Shown: positions 45,946 to 54,892 of the stretch, piece by piece
Position numbering within the stretch: position 1 is the stretch's first letter
How the letters are laid out: the number at the start of each line of letters is the position of its first letter
Source: Amorphoplanes friuliensis DSM 7358
GTDB lineage: Bacteria; Actinomycetota; Actinomycetes; Mycobacteriales; Micromonosporaceae
Reading direction: 5' to 3'
DNA length: 64,000 nt
Assembly: GCF_000494755.1 (NCBI RefSeq)
Contig: NC_022657.1
Coordinates: forward strand, 1,127,501 to 1,191,500
The notes under the pieces: model-generated
Databases searched by the model: none
What the model was told of the DNA's origin: nothing
What the model saw: only the letters and a program-made list of their open reading frames with translations
Translations under genes and position numbers: made by a program

Positions 45946-46497
45946 GTGAGCAACCCGGTTGCGCCACCGCCCCCCGCCGGCGACGGCTTCCCGCCGCCCG
46001 CGCAGGGCCAGCCCCACGGCGCTGTGCCGGCCCAGGGCCCGCCCCCCGGTGACCCGGCGCAGCAGGGCTTCGGTCCGGCGCCCGAGCAGGGTTTCGGTCC
46101 GGCGCCGGAGCAGGGTGTCGGCCCGGCGCCCGAGCCCAAGAAGAAGAGCGCGTTCGGCCGCATCGCCCTGCGCATCGTGGGCGCGATCGTCGTCTTCGTG
46201 GTCATCCTCGTGGCCAAGGACTTCCTCTTCGGTGACAAGGCCAAGGACGCGGCCGTCGGCGACTGCATCGCCTCGTCGCAGGACGTCAAGGTCGACGAGA
46301 CCACCGAGGCCGAGGCCAAGGTCGTCGACTGCACCTCGGGCGACGCCGCGTTCACCGTGGTCGGACGCGTCGACGGCGAGACCGACACCAAGAGCAAGTC
46401 CTGCGAGAAGTTCTTCAAGGAGAACGAGGAGTACTACGTCTACAGCAGCGAGGCCAAGGGCGGTTACCTGCTCTGCCTGCGCCCCAAGGCTGCCTGA
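45946..46497 (+). CDS. Proline-rich single-pass membrane protein
   Basis: This 183-residue protein has a Pro/Gln/Gly-rich cytoplasmic N-terminus with three copies of a QQGFGPAPE-like unit. One membrane helix (about 68-88) and an extracytoplasmic domain with four cysteines (GDCI, VDCTSG, KSCEKF, LLCLRP) follow; the cysteines probably form two disulfides. The GTG at 45946 has AAAGGAA at 6 bases. Proteins of this plan are common in Micromonosporaceae, and I do not know a function. Confidence 0.82.
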   Translation: MSNPVAPPPPAGDGFPPPAQGQPHGAVPAQGPPPGDPAQQGFGPAPEQGFGPAPEQGVGPAPEPKKKSAFGRIALRIVGAIVVFVVILVAKDFLFGDKAKDAAVGDCIASSQDVKVDETTEAEAKVVDCTSGDAAFTVVGRVDGETDTKSKSCEKFFKENEEYYVYSSEAKGGYLLCLRPKAA

Positions 46498-46512
46498 TCC
46501 ACTTCGGTACGG

Positions 46513-46539
46513 CGGGAGCATCCACCCCGGGTGCTCCCG
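46513..46539. terminator. Hairpin after the proline-rich protein gene
   Basis: CGGGAGCA (46513-46520) pairs with TGCTCCCG (46532-46539) around an 11-base loop. It lies 16 bases after a stop codon and before the UDG gene. Confidence 0.6.
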
Positions 46540-46556
46540 TCCCGCCGTGCAGTGCT

Positions 46557-47306
46557 GTGCTGGGTGCCGTGCTGAGCCGTACACCCGAAGAGGTCTCCGC
46601 CCACGCGGCCGCCGCGGCCGATCTGACCGCGGTCGACGCCGGCGTCGCCGACTGTTTTGCCTGCCCGCGCCTGGTCGCCTGGCGTGAGGAGGTCGCGGTC
46701 GTCAAGCGGGCCTCGTTCCGCGACCAGGACTACTGGGGCCGCCCGGTGCCGGGGTTCGGTCCCGCCGACGCCCCGATCGCGATCCTGGGGCTCGCACCCG
46801 CCGCCCACGGTGGCAACCGCACCGGCCGCATCTTCACCGGCGACCGCTCCGGCGACGTGCTCTTCGCGGCGCTGCACCGGGCCGGGCTGGCCAACCAGCC
46901 GACCAGCGTCTCGGCGGACGACGGGCTGGCCCTGCACCACACCCGGATCTTCGCGGCGGTCCGGTGCGCCCCGCCGGACAACAAGCCCCTGCCGGTCGAA
47001 CGCGACACCTGCGCCCCCTGGCTGCACCGTGAATTAGCTCTCATCCGGCCGACGCTGCGGGTGGTCGTCGCGCTCGGGGCGTTCGCCTGGGCGGCCTGGT
47101 GGCCGGCGATGACCGCGGTCTACGGCCACAAACCGCCCGTACCGCGGCCGGCGTTCGGGCACGGCGCGCAGGTCAGCGTCCCGGGCACCCCTGACCTGCT
47201 CGGCTGCTACCACGTCTCGCAGCAGAACACCTTCACCGGCCGGCTCACACCCGCCATGCTCGACGATGTCTTCGCCAGTGCAAAACGCCTGGCGGGCCTG
47301 GCATGA
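46557..47306 (+). CDS. Uracil-DNA glycosylase, family 5 (UDGb) type
   Basis: This 249-residue protein has the family-5 active-site loop GLAPAAHGGNRTGRIFTGD (about 79-97), the HVSQQNT segment and Cys residues for an iron-sulfur cluster (CFAC at 33-36 and two more near 137 and 149). It removes uracil and other deaminated bases from DNA. It contains an in-frame TTA leucine codon at 47034-47036. TTA is rare in such genomes and is read by the tRNA at 53322. The start could be GTG 46557 or GTG 46569; neither has a good ribosome site. Confidence 0.88.
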   Translation: MLGAVLSRTPEEVSAHAAAAADLTAVDAGVADCFACPRLVAWREEVAVVKRASFRDQDYWGRPVPGFGPADAPIAILGLAPAAHGGNRTGRIFTGDRSGDVLFAALHRAGLANQPTSVSADDGLALHHTRIFAAVRCAPPDNKPLPVERDTCAPWLHRELALIRPTLRVVVALGAFAWAAWWPAMTAVYGHKPPVPRPAFGHGAQVSVPGTPDLLGCYHVSQQNTFTGRLTPAMLDDVFASAKRLAGLA

Positions 47307-47354
47307 TGCGTGCTCAGCCGAACATTCGCCGGAACGGAACCTAGGGCCTAGATC

Positions 47355-48050
47355 TTGGACCTCGCCGCACTGCGTCGCTGGTGGCCGCTGGCCGCCGTCC
47401 TCGGGCTGCTCTTTCTCGCCTCGCTGGCGGCGACCCGCTCGGCGCCGCAGCTCGAGCGGTTCAACCCGGACGCCGCGCCGACCACCGAGCCGCCGCCGCT
47501 GCTTCCGCCGTCACGGGAGGTCGTCCCGCCGCCGTCCGCGGAGCCGGTGGCCGGAGGCGAGTTGCCCGACTGGGTCGGCCGCGTCGCCCTGATCGTTCTC
47601 GGCGTCCTCGCCCTGGTCGTCCTCGGGCTGGTGATCTGGGCGGTGCTGCGTCAGACGCTCGGCCGCCGCGGCACCCGCAAGGGCCGCCGTGACCCCCGGC
47701 GCCCCGACTCCCGGACGGCGGAGGACCTGGTCGCCGCCCTGGACGCCGGTCTGCAGGAGCTCTCCGACACCGACCGTGACCCGCGCCGGGCGGTGATCGC
47801 CTGCTGGGTCCGGCTCGAACAGGCGGCCGCAGCTGCGGGCACCCCGCGTCACGCCGGGGACAGCCCCACCGACCTGGTCGCCCGGCTGCTGGCCGAGCAG
47901 CACGTCGACGCGGGTGTGCTGACACCGTTCGCGGCTGTCTACCGCCAGGCCCGCTATGCGACTCACACCGTCGACGATCAGATGCGGCAGCAGGCGCGTA
48001 CGGCCCTCGAACGGCTCCGGACCGACCTCGGTGCGGGGGTGCCGGCATGA
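47355..48050 (+). CDS. DUF4129-domain membrane protein
   Basis: This 231-residue protein has two membrane helices (about 10-26 and 76-98) separated by a Pro-rich external loop. A cytoplasmic DUF4129 domain (RAVIACWVRLEQAAAAAG...TDLVARLL) follows. It starts with TTG. It opens a run with an overlapping membrane protein gene, MoxR and DUF58, the usual set for a MoxR/VWA-type complex in actinobacteria, though no transglutaminase gene is seen here. Confidence 0.82.
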   Translation: MDLAALRRWWPLAAVLGLLFLASLAATRSAPQLERFNPDAAPTTEPPPLLPPSREVVPPPSAEPVAGGELPDWVGRVALIVLGVLALVVLGLVIWAVLRQTLGRRGTRKGRRDPRRPDSRTAEDLVAALDAGLQELSDTDRDPRRAVIACWVRLEQAAAAAGTPRHAGDSPTDLVARLLAEQHVDAGVLTPFAAVYRQARYATHTVDDQMRQQARTALERLRTDLGAGVPA

Positions 48051-48649
48051 GCCGCGACGCCGACGGCGGGCTCGAGGGTCTCTTCGGCCGCCGCGCCGAC
48101 GAGGTTGTCGTCGAGGAGCCCGTCGAGATCGTCGAGAAGCGGCGCTCACCGATCGGCTGGATCCTGCGCAACGTCGCCCTGATCGTGGTCGCCACGGTGG
48201 TCACGGTCGCCGGGCTGCGATCGCGGGGGATCAGCGTCTCGGTGCTGCTGGTCGTGGCCGCGTTCGTGGCGCTGCGCCTGCTGATGTTCGCCGTCTCCGA
48301 GGTCGCGCCGCCCCCGCCGATCCGGCGGCAGTCGCGGCGGGGCGAGGAGGACGGTGACTACCACTGGGCGGGCACCGATACCCTGCGCGCGGCGGTACGC
48401 CGGTGGGAACAGCGCCTGGACTGGTCGCAGAACGACGCGGAGAAGTTCTCGCGTAACGTCCTGCCCGTGCTGGCCGAGCTCACCGACGAGCGGCTGCGCC
48501 TCAAGCACGGCATCACCCGGTCGTCGGACCCCCGGCGCGCCCGGGAGCTGGTCGGCGAGCCGTTGTGGGAGCTTCTGGACGACCGTGACCGCCGCGTGCC
48601 GAAAGCACGGGAGCTGTCCCAGTACGTCGACGCACTAGAGAAAATCTGA
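48047..48649 (+). CDS. Membrane protein of the MoxR operon
   Basis: This 200-residue protein has an acidic cytoplasmic N-terminus, two membrane helices (about 39-82) and a cytoplasmic helical domain with YHWAGTDTLRAAVRRWEQRLDW and ELTDERLRLKHGI. The ATG overlaps the DUF4129 stop as ATGA. I do not recognise a named family, but the gene is a usual companion of MoxR/DUF58 in related genomes. Confidence 0.8.
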   Translation: MSRDADGGLEGLFGRRADEVVVEEPVEIVEKRRSPIGWILRNVALIVVATVVTVAGLRSRGISVSVLLVVAAFVALRLLMFAVSEVAPPPPIRRQSRRGEEDGDYHWAGTDTLRAAVRRWEQRLDWSQNDAEKFSRNVLPVLAELTDERLRLKHGITRSSDPRRARELVGEPLWELLDDRDRRVPKARELSQYVDALEKI

Positions 48650-48662
48650 GAAGGGTGGTTCG

Positions 48663-49673
48663 GTGACGGACGCGAGCGTGGAGGCCCTGCCGCCCTACGA
48701 GGTGGGCAGGCTGGCCGCCGCTGTCCTGGACTCGGTCGGCAGTGTGGTGGTCGGCAAACGGGAATCCCTCGAGCTGGTGCTCGCCGGCATCCTCGCCGGC
48801 GGCCACGTGCTCCTCGAGGACCTTCCGGGGCTCGGCAAGACGCTGACCGCCCGGTGTTTCGCCCAGGCGCTCGGCCTGGACTTCCGGCGGTTGCAGTTCA
48901 CCCCCGACCTGCTGCCCGCCGACGTCACCGGGTCGTTCCTCTACGACCAGCGCAAGGGTGACTTCGCGTTCCGCGCCGGTCCCGTCTTCACCAACATGCT
49001 GCTCGCCGACGAGATCAACCGGACGCCGCCGAAGACCCAGGCCGCGCTGCTCGAGGCCATGCAGGAGAAGCAGGTCTCCGTCGAGGGCGTGACCTACCGC
49101 CTGGACCCGCCCTTCCACGTGCTGGCGACCGCGAACCCCATCGAGTACGAGGGCACCTACCCGCTGCCGGAGGCCCAGCTCGACCGCTTCATGCTCCGCG
49201 TCTCGTTCGGATACCCGACCCAGGACGAGGAGTGGGAGGTGCTGCGCCGCCGCATGTCCCGCCGCCAGGAGGAGTCGCAGCTGACACCCGTGGTCAACGC
49301 CGACCGGCTGATGGCCATGCAGGCCGCGCTCGAACAGGTCGCCGTCGAGGACTCGATCGGCCGCTACATCGTGGCGCTGACCTCCGCGACCCGTGAGCAC
49401 GCCTCGGCGCTGGTCGGCTCGTCCCCGCGTGGCTCCCTGGCGCTGCTGCTGCTCGCCCGGGCCCGCGCGGTCATGGCCGGCCGCGACTACGTGGTGCCCG
49501 AGGACGTCAAGGACGTGGCGGTTCCCGCCCTCGCCCACCGGATCACCCTGCGGCCGGAGATGTGGCTGCGCCGCGTCGACCCGTCGTTCGTCGTCCAGGA
49601 GGTGCTGCAGGCGGTGCCGACGCCGGCCAGTGGTGCGCTGCCCACGTACGCGGGCGGGTACGCCGAACAGTGA
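48663..49673 (+). CDS. MoxR-type AAA+ ATPase
   Basis: This 336-residue protein has Walker A EDLPGLGKT, Walker B LLADEINR, sensor 1 ATANPIEYEGTYPLPEAQLDRF and a C-terminal lid domain. MoxR proteins act as chaperones that mature partner proteins carrying VWA/MIDAS folds. The next gene encodes such a DUF58 protein, and the two overlap by 4 bases. GAAGGGTGG precedes the GTG. Confidence 0.94.
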   Translation: MTDASVEALPPYEVGRLAAAVLDSVGSVVVGKRESLELVLAGILAGGHVLLEDLPGLGKTLTARCFAQALGLDFRRLQFTPDLLPADVTGSFLYDQRKGDFAFRAGPVFTNMLLADEINRTPPKTQAALLEAMQEKQVSVEGVTYRLDPPFHVLATANPIEYEGTYPLPEAQLDRFMLRVSFGYPTQDEEWEVLRRRMSRRQEESQLTPVVNADRLMAMQAALEQVAVEDSIGRYIVALTSATREHASALVGSSPRGSLALLLLARARAVMAGRDYVVPEDVKDVAVPALAHRITLRPEMWLRRVDPSFVVQEVLQAVPTPASGALPTYAGGYAEQ

Positions 49674-51040
49674 CCGTCCTGGAGCCGCCGTCGCTGCGTG
49701 CCGCCGTGCCCCCTGCGGAGCCGGCGGCCGACGAGACGTGGGCGGCGCCGGCCTGGGTACCGACCCGGGCGCTGGGCCGGACGGTCCTGCTCACCGGTCT
49801 GCTGCTGGTGCTCGGCGTCGCTCTGGGCCGGGTCGACCTGGTGCTGCTCGCGGCGCCGTTCGCCATCGGCGCCGCGATCGGTCTGCGCCGGATGCCGCGC
49901 TCGGCGCCCGAGCTGACGATCCAGGCCACCGAGGAACACCTCGTCGAGGGCGGGCGGGTCGAGGCCGGACTGGTCGTCGCCAACCCCGACGTCATCACGT
50001 ACGACCTGGTTGTCGTCCGCGCGCGCACCTCACCGTGGCTCGAGCTGGAGAATTCCGACCGCCCGTTCGCGATCACGGTCGCGCCCGACGGCTGGACCGG
50101 TGTCGAGCTGCCCGGCCACGCACTGCGCTGGGGACGGCACGACGTCGGCCCCGCCGCGGCCCGGGTCGCGGCCTGCGACGGCCTGCTCGCCTGCCGCCCG
50201 GTCGTCACACCGGCGCGGGGCGTCCGCGTCTACCCCGAGACCGAGCCGTTCGCGGCCACCGAGGCGATGCCCGCCGCGGCCGGTCTGGTCGGCAACCACC
50301 GCTCGCGGCGGCCCGGCGAGGGTGGTGAGCTGGCGGGTGTGCGCCCGTTCGCGCCCGGCGACCGGCTCCGGCGCATCGACTGGCGGGTCTCCCTGCGTAC
50401 GCGGGACCTGCACGTGGCCTCGACCCTCTCGGACCGTGACGCCGAGGTCCTGCTCCTGCTCGACGTGCTCGGCGAGGCCGGCTCCTCCGGCGGCGTCAAG
50501 GGCAAGGCGTCGGTGCTCGACACGACCGTGCGCGCGGCGGCGGCCATCGCCGAGCACTACCTCCAGCGCGGCGACCGCGTGTCCCTCCTGGAGTACGGCG
50601 CATCCGCCCGGCGTCTGCGCGCGGCCACCGGCCGGAGGCAGTACCTGACCGTTCTCGAGTGGCTGCTCGACGTCCGCGCCGACACCGACGGCGACCAGAG
50701 CCCGTACGAGCACGTCTTCGGTGCCCACCACGTCTCGTCCGACGCGCTGGTGGTGGTGCTGACACCGCTGGTCGACCCGCGCTCGGCCGACATGCTGGCC
50801 GGCCTGACCCAGTCGGGGCGCTACACCGTCGCCGTCGACACGCTCCCGGCCGGTGCCGAGCCGCCCAGCCGCGGCCCGTGGACACCCCTGGCCACACGGC
50901 TGTGGCGGATGGAACGCGAGAACGTCCTCGGTCGCCTGCGCGAGCACGGCGTGCCCGTGGTGACCTGGGCCGGCGCCGGCAGCCTCGACATGGTGCTGCG
51001 GGACGTCTCCCGCCTCGCCTCCGCACCCCGGGGACGCTGA
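49670..51040 (+). CDS. DUF58-domain protein, MoxR partner
   Basis: This 456-residue protein has two membrane helices near 32-70, then an extended beta domain. The DUF58 core has RPFAPGDRLRRIDWRVSLRTRDLHV, followed by a VWA-like fold (VLLLLDV). The GTG overlaps the MoxR stop. The protein is the likely substrate or effector of the MoxR ATPase and may act at the cell envelope. Confidence 0.88.
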   Translation: MTVLEPPSLRAAVPPAEPAADETWAAPAWVPTRALGRTVLLTGLLLVLGVALGRVDLVLLAAPFAIGAAIGLRRMPRSAPELTIQATEEHLVEGGRVEAGLVVANPDVITYDLVVVRARTSPWLELENSDRPFAITVAPDGWTGVELPGHALRWGRHDVGPAAARVAACDGLLACRPVVTPARGVRVYPETEPFAATEAMPAAAGLVGNHRSRRPGEGGELAGVRPFAPGDRLRRIDWRVSLRTRDLHVASTLSDRDAEVLLLLDVLGEAGSSGGVKGKASVLDTTVRAAAAIAEHYLQRGDRVSLLEYGASARRLRAATGRRQYLTVLEWLLDVRADTDGDQSPYEHVFGAHHVSSDALVVVLTPLVDPRSADMLAGLTQSGRYTVAVDTLPAGAEPPSRGPWTPLATRLWRMERENVLGRLREHGVPVVTWAGAGSLDMVLRDVSRLASAPRGR

Positions 51041-51041
51041 C

Positions 51042-51605
51042 ATGCTCGACGGACTCAACCGCCGCCTCGAACGCGCCCAGAAGGCTGTGTCCCGCGCGAC
51101 CCTGCTGCCCCTGGTCGTCCGGTGCGGCATCGGGCTGGCCCTGTTTGCCGCCATGACCGTCGCCTGGCCCCCGGGCCTGGTGGTGAGCCGGTACGTGGTG
51201 CTGCTGGGGCTCGTCGCGGCCTGGCCGGCCTTCGCACCGCGGGGACGCGGTGTCACCTTCGCGATCCTCGTGGTCGTCGGCGGCTGGATCCTCGACACGA
51301 CCTGGAACGACGCCCGCGTCGCCCTGTGGCGTGTCCTGGCCATCGCAACGCTGCTCTACCTCGGGCACATCCTCGCGGCGCTGGCGGCCGTGCTGCCGAC
51401 CGACGCGCTGGTCAACGCCGACGTGGTCGCCGGCTGGCTGACCCGCGCCCTGCTGGTGGTGCTGATCTCCGCGGTGCTGACCGTGATCGCCCTCGCCCTG
51501 ACCGCCGAACTGGCCGGCGAGGCATTTGTCATCGCAACCCTGGTCGGACTGGCCGCAGCCGTCGGCGCAACCCTCGTGCTGGCCCGGATGCTGCGCCGCC
51601 CGTAA
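51042..51605 (+). CDS. Integral membrane protein of the MoxR operon
   Basis: This 187-residue protein has about six membrane helices after a short amphipathic N-terminus. It follows the DUF58 gene after one base, so it is the last gene of the operon. No motif points to a function. Confidence 0.8.
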   Translation: MLDGLNRRLERAQKAVSRATLLPLVVRCGIGLALFAAMTVAWPPGLVVSRYVVLLGLVAAWPAFAPRGRGVTFAILVVVGGWILDTTWNDARVALWRVLAIATLLYLGHILAALAAVLPTDALVNADVVAGWLTRALLVVLISAVLTVIALALTAELAGEAFVIATLVGLAAAVGATLVLARMLRRP

Positions 51606-51621
51606 CGATGAGGCAACCCCT

Positions 51622-51783
51622 GGGGGTGGCTGGTGGATCAGGGCGGCCTGCGCCGGGCCCAGCTTCCGCCTCGCTGCGCGGGCCGAAAGGCCGCATACAA
51701 CACCGGTATGCGACCTTCCGGCCCACTTGCGACGCGAAACCTGGACCTCGCCGCAGGCTCGCCCTGATCCACCAGCCACCCCC
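51622..51783. repeat. 162-bp nested inverted repeat (cruciform-forming element)
   Basis: Outer arms at 51622-51645 and 51760-51783 are perfect 24-base complements. The stem continues with GCCTGCG (51646-51652) and its complement (51752-51758) after one bulged T. Inside is a second hairpin with 19-base arms (51680-51698 and 51706-51724, 17 matches). The rest of the stretch 51606-51886 holds no gene. The element may terminate the MoxR operon, or it may be a mobile repeat. Confidence 0.85.
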
Positions 51784-51886
51784 TGGCTCCCAGCGAAATG
51801 AAACCGAAACGTGTGCGTTACGGCACTTGACTAACGGGGTTGTCCTTGGTCACAGACCGCCGCATCCGGACGCCCCAGGCGGAACA

Positions 51887-53251
51887 ATGAAGGCCGTGAA
51901 ACCTCAGCGGATCGTTGTCGTAGGGGCAGGTCACGTGGGGCTGTACGCTGCTCTGCGCCTGTCGAAGAAGCTCAATTCCCGTCAGGCCGAAGTGATCGTC
52001 ATCGATCCCCAGCCGCACATGACATACCAGCCTTTCCTGCCGGAAGCCGCCGCGGGCAACATCTCGCCGCGCCACTCGGTCGTGCCGCTGCGCCGCGAGC
52101 TCAAGCGCTGCCGCATCGTCTCCGGCGAGGTCACCCGGATCGAGCACGCCCGCAAGACGGTCACCGTCCAGCCCATCGAGGGCCCGGTCAAGGAGATCGC
52201 GTACGACCACATCGTCGTCGCGCCCGGCTCCGTCTCCCGCACCCTGCCCATCCCGGGGCTGCGCGAGAACGGCATCGGCTTCAAGACCATCGGCGAGGCC
52301 ATCTACCTGCGCAACCACATCCTCGACCGGCTCGACATCGCGGCGATCACCCCGGACCCCGAGGTACGCAAAGCGTCGTTGACCTTCGTCTTTGTCGGTG
52401 GCGGTTACGCGGGCATCGAAGCCCTGGCCGAGATGGAGGACGTCGTCCGCGACGCCCTCAAGTACTACCCCGAGCTCAAGAAGGACGAGGTCAAGTTTGT
52501 CCTCGTCGAGGCGACCAACCGCATCCTTCCCGAGGTCGGACCCGACATGGGCGCGTACGCCGCCCGCCAACTCGACCAGCGCGGCATCGACCTGCGCCTG
52601 GAGACCCGGCTCGAGTCCTGCGTCGACGGCCAGATCAAGCTCTCCGACGGCGACTCATTCCCGGCCGAGACCCTGGTCTGGACGGCCGGCGTCAAGCCGT
52701 CGCCGATGCTCGACCACACCGACCTCCCGCGCGGCCCCCGCGGACACCTGACCTGCATCCCGACGCTGCAGATCGTCGACGGCGACCGCGTCCTCGACGG
52801 CGCGTGGAGCGCCGGCGACTGCGCCCAGGTCCCCGACCTGGCCAACCCGGGCGCCTGGTGCTCCCCGAGCGCCCAGCACGCGGTCCGGCAGGCGGCCCAG
52901 CTCGCCGACAACATCCGCGCCGTCGTGATCGGCGCCACCCCCAAGGACTACAAGCACAAGTACGCCGGGAGCGTCGCCAGCCTCGGCCTCTACAAGGGCG
53001 TCGCTCAGGTCTACGGCATCAAGCTCAAGGGCCTCCCCGCCTGGCTCATGCACCGCACGTACCACATGAGCCGCATCCCGTCGTTCAACCGCAAGGTCCG
53101 CGTGCTGGCCGACTGGACCCTCGCGTTCATCCTCAAGCGCGAGGTCATCTCGCTGGGCCAGCTGCACGCGCCCCGCGAGGAGTTCACCCACGTGACGCCG
53201 CCCCTGAGCGACGACCGTGCCGCCGAATCGGTCGGCGCCGGCACCCGCTGA
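51887..53251 (+). CDS. ndh: Type II NADH dehydrogenase (NDH-2)
   Basis: This 454-residue flavoprotein has an FAD-binding GxGxxG motif near the N-terminus (VVVGAGHVGLYAALRL) and an NADH-binding motif in the middle (FVFVGGGYAGIEALAEM). The conserved AGDCAQVPD and AQHAVRQA segments and a C-terminal amphipathic region for membrane contact are also present. It passes electrons from NADH to menaquinone without pumping protons. The ATG at 51887 has GGCGGAA upstream. TTGACT at 51827-51832 may be a -35 element, but I see no clear -10. Confidence 0.93.
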   Translation: MKAVKPQRIVVVGAGHVGLYAALRLSKKLNSRQAEVIVIDPQPHMTYQPFLPEAAAGNISPRHSVVPLRRELKRCRIVSGEVTRIEHARKTVTVQPIEGPVKEIAYDHIVVAPGSVSRTLPIPGLRENGIGFKTIGEAIYLRNHILDRLDIAAITPDPEVRKASLTFVFVGGGYAGIEALAEMEDVVRDALKYYPELKKDEVKFVLVEATNRILPEVGPDMGAYAARQLDQRGIDLRLETRLESCVDGQIKLSDGDSFPAETLVWTAGVKPSPMLDHTDLPRGPRGHLTCIPTLQIVDGDRVLDGAWSAGDCAQVPDLANPGAWCSPSAQHAVRQAAQLADNIRAVVIGATPKDYKHKYAGSVASLGLYKGVAQVYGIKLKGLPAWLMHRTYHMSRIPSFNRKVRVLADWTLAFILKREVISLGQLHAPREEFTHVTPPLSDDRAAESVGAGTR

Positions 53252-53321
53252 GCGTGATTTCGGCCCGTCCGGCGTTCTGCCGGGCGGGCCGAACCGGCTA
53301 CGGTGAGCATCAGCGCATCGG

Positions 53322-53404
53322 GCCCGGGTGGTGGAACGGCAGACACGGCCGCCTTAAAAGCGGCTGCCCCAAAAGGCGTGCGGGTTCGAGACCCGCCCCG
53401 GGCA
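53322..53404 (+). tRNA. bldA: tRNA-Leu(UAA), bldA-type
   Basis: The acceptor arms GCCCGGG (53322-53328) and CCCGGGC (53397-53403) pair, with discriminator A at 53404. The anticodon loop CTTAAAA (53353-53359) gives anticodon UAA, closed by GCCGC/GCGGC. A long variable arm typical of tRNA-Leu and a T arm GCGGG-TTCGAGA-CCCGC (53380-53396) follow. CCA is not encoded. This is the only kind of tRNA that reads UUA in such genomes. In Streptomyces it is bldA, which gates development and secondary metabolism. Confidence 0.93.
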
Positions 53405-53536
53405 CGCTCGAACTCGCGTTTTACTCACGTTTTCAGCCTGCTCACAGCTTTCGCGGGCGCCATTGAGCTGGTGTTGCGCTTACCCTTGATAGGCACGGCC
53501 CCTACGTGCCTCAACCTCAAAGGGAGGCTGGACACA

Positions 53537-54370
53537 GTGAAGACTTCCAACCCGGTGCTCTCGCGCCTCGGCCGGGCGGCCGAGCGGGAGCGGTCAGCCG
53601 GGTACAACCCGGCCGGACCGTACGGACCGGCCGCCGGTCAGCCGGGTTACGGTCAGCCGTACCCGTCGGCTCCGGGATATCCGGCCACGCCGCCGGCCGT
53701 ACAGCCCATGACGATCGACGACGTCGTCGTCAAGACCGTGACACTGCTCGGCATCACGGGCGTCTCCGCCGTCGCGGCGTGGAACCTGATCCCGAACTCG
53801 CTGCTCGGCCCGGCCTGGATCGGCGCCGCCGTCGTCGGCCTGGTCCTCGGTCTGATCATCTCGTTCTCGCGGATGGCAAACCCGGTCCTGGTCATCGCGT
53901 ACGCGATCGTCGAGGGCGCGTTCGTCGGCCTGATCAGCAAGACGTACCAGGAGATCCTCGGCTACCAGGGCATCGTCCTGCAGGCGGTGATCGCCACCTT
54001 CGGCGTCTTCTTCCTGATGGCCTTCCTGTACCGCGCAAAGGTCATCCGGGCCACCCCGAAGTTCCAGCGCGGCATGATCGCGGTGATGGCCGGCCTCTTC
54101 GCGGTCATGCTCATCAACTTCGTCCTCGCCCTCTTCGGCGTGACAACGGGTCTCCGCAGCAACGGCGCGCTCGGCATCATCTTCAGCCTCGTCTGCATCG
54201 TCGTGGCGTCCCTCAGCTTCATCCTCAGCTTCAACGAGGTTGAGGAGGGCGTCCGGATGGGCCTCCCGCAGCGCTACTCCTGGACTGCCGCGTTCGGCAT
54301 CCTGGTCAGCCTCATCTGGCTGTACATCGAGATCCTGCGCCTGCTGAGTTTCCTCCAAGGCGACGATTAG
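53537..54370 (+). CDS. Bax inhibitor-1/YccA-family membrane protein
   Basis: This 277-residue protein has a Tyr/Pro/Gly-rich N-terminus (about 1-57) and seven hydrophobic helices. The YccA-type sequence GAFVGLISKTYQEILGYQGIVLQAVIATFGVFF and the C-terminal FILSFNEVEEGVRMGLPQRYSW are visible. The family is linked to calcium leak and membrane protease control. The GTG at 53537 has AGGGAGG upstream. It is followed by a terminator hairpin. Confidence 0.92.
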   Translation: MKTSNPVLSRLGRAAERERSAGYNPAGPYGPAAGQPGYGQPYPSAPGYPATPPAVQPMTIDDVVVKTVTLLGITGVSAVAAWNLIPNSLLGPAWIGAAVVGLVLGLIISFSRMANPVLVIAYAIVEGAFVGLISKTYQEILGYQGIVLQAVIATFGVFFLMAFLYRAKVIRATPKFQRGMIAVMAGLFAVMLINFVLALFGVTTGLRSNGALGIIFSLVCIVVASLSFILSFNEVEEGVRMGLPQRYSWTAAFGILVSLIWLYIEILRLLSFLQGDD

Positions 54371-54390
54371 CAGCCCCGCCTGAACCCGGT

Positions 54391-54426
54391 CAACGCCCGG
54401 CCCGCCTCCCCGCGGTCCGGGCGTTG
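54391..54426. terminator. Terminator after the Bax-inhibitor-like gene
   Basis: CAACGCCCGG (54391-54400) and its perfect complement at 54417-54426 form a 10-bp stem. It is followed by CCCTTTTCCC. Confidence 0.75.
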
Positions 54427-54451
54427 CCCTTTTCCCGGGTATGGTCGCCCC

Positions 54452-54745
54452 GTGACCGCAGGGACCTTCGACACCGCCGTCCAACGCCTCATCGGCCAGG
54501 TCAACCACTGGGAAACCACCCGCTGGCGCCCCCACGGTGATGCTGTTTTTGCTCTGGTCCAGAGCCTGGCCGACCACGCGGCTGATGCGGAGAACCGTCG
54601 CCGCCGCCCGGTGCCCCGCCTGGCCGACACCGTCCTCCCGGACCAGCTCCGCGTCATGGCTGACGACCTCCTCGCCGCCTCCCCAAGTCCAGAAGTCCTG
54701 ACCACCGCCACCGAAGCCGTGACAACAATTCGCCGCGCCCTCTGA
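54452..54745 (+). CDS. Small helical protein, unrecognised
   Basis: This 97-residue acidic, mostly helical protein starts MTAGTFDTAVQRLIGQVNHW, with LADTVLPDQLRVMADDLLAA in the second half. It has no signal peptide or membrane helix. TATGGT (54440-54445) lies 6 bases before the GTG, so the mRNA may be leaderless. Codon use is normal for the genome, which supports a real gene. Function is unknown. It is the last gene before the repeat region. Confidence 0.72.
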   Translation: MTAGTFDTAVQRLIGQVNHWETTRWRPHGDAVFALVQSLADHAADAENRRRRPVPRLADTVLPDQLRVMADDLLAASPSPEVLTTATEAVTTIRRAL

Positions 54746-54892
54746 CCTTGCGTCGGTGGCGCCGCACCGGCGGCTCCTCAGCGGCCGAGGCGCACCGGAC
54801 GCCTCGCCCAGGCCGGCTGCCTCTCCCGGAGACTGTGCACCGGCTGCCTCTCGCCGGCCGTCCCAGATCGCACGCCCGGGCCCAACCACTCC

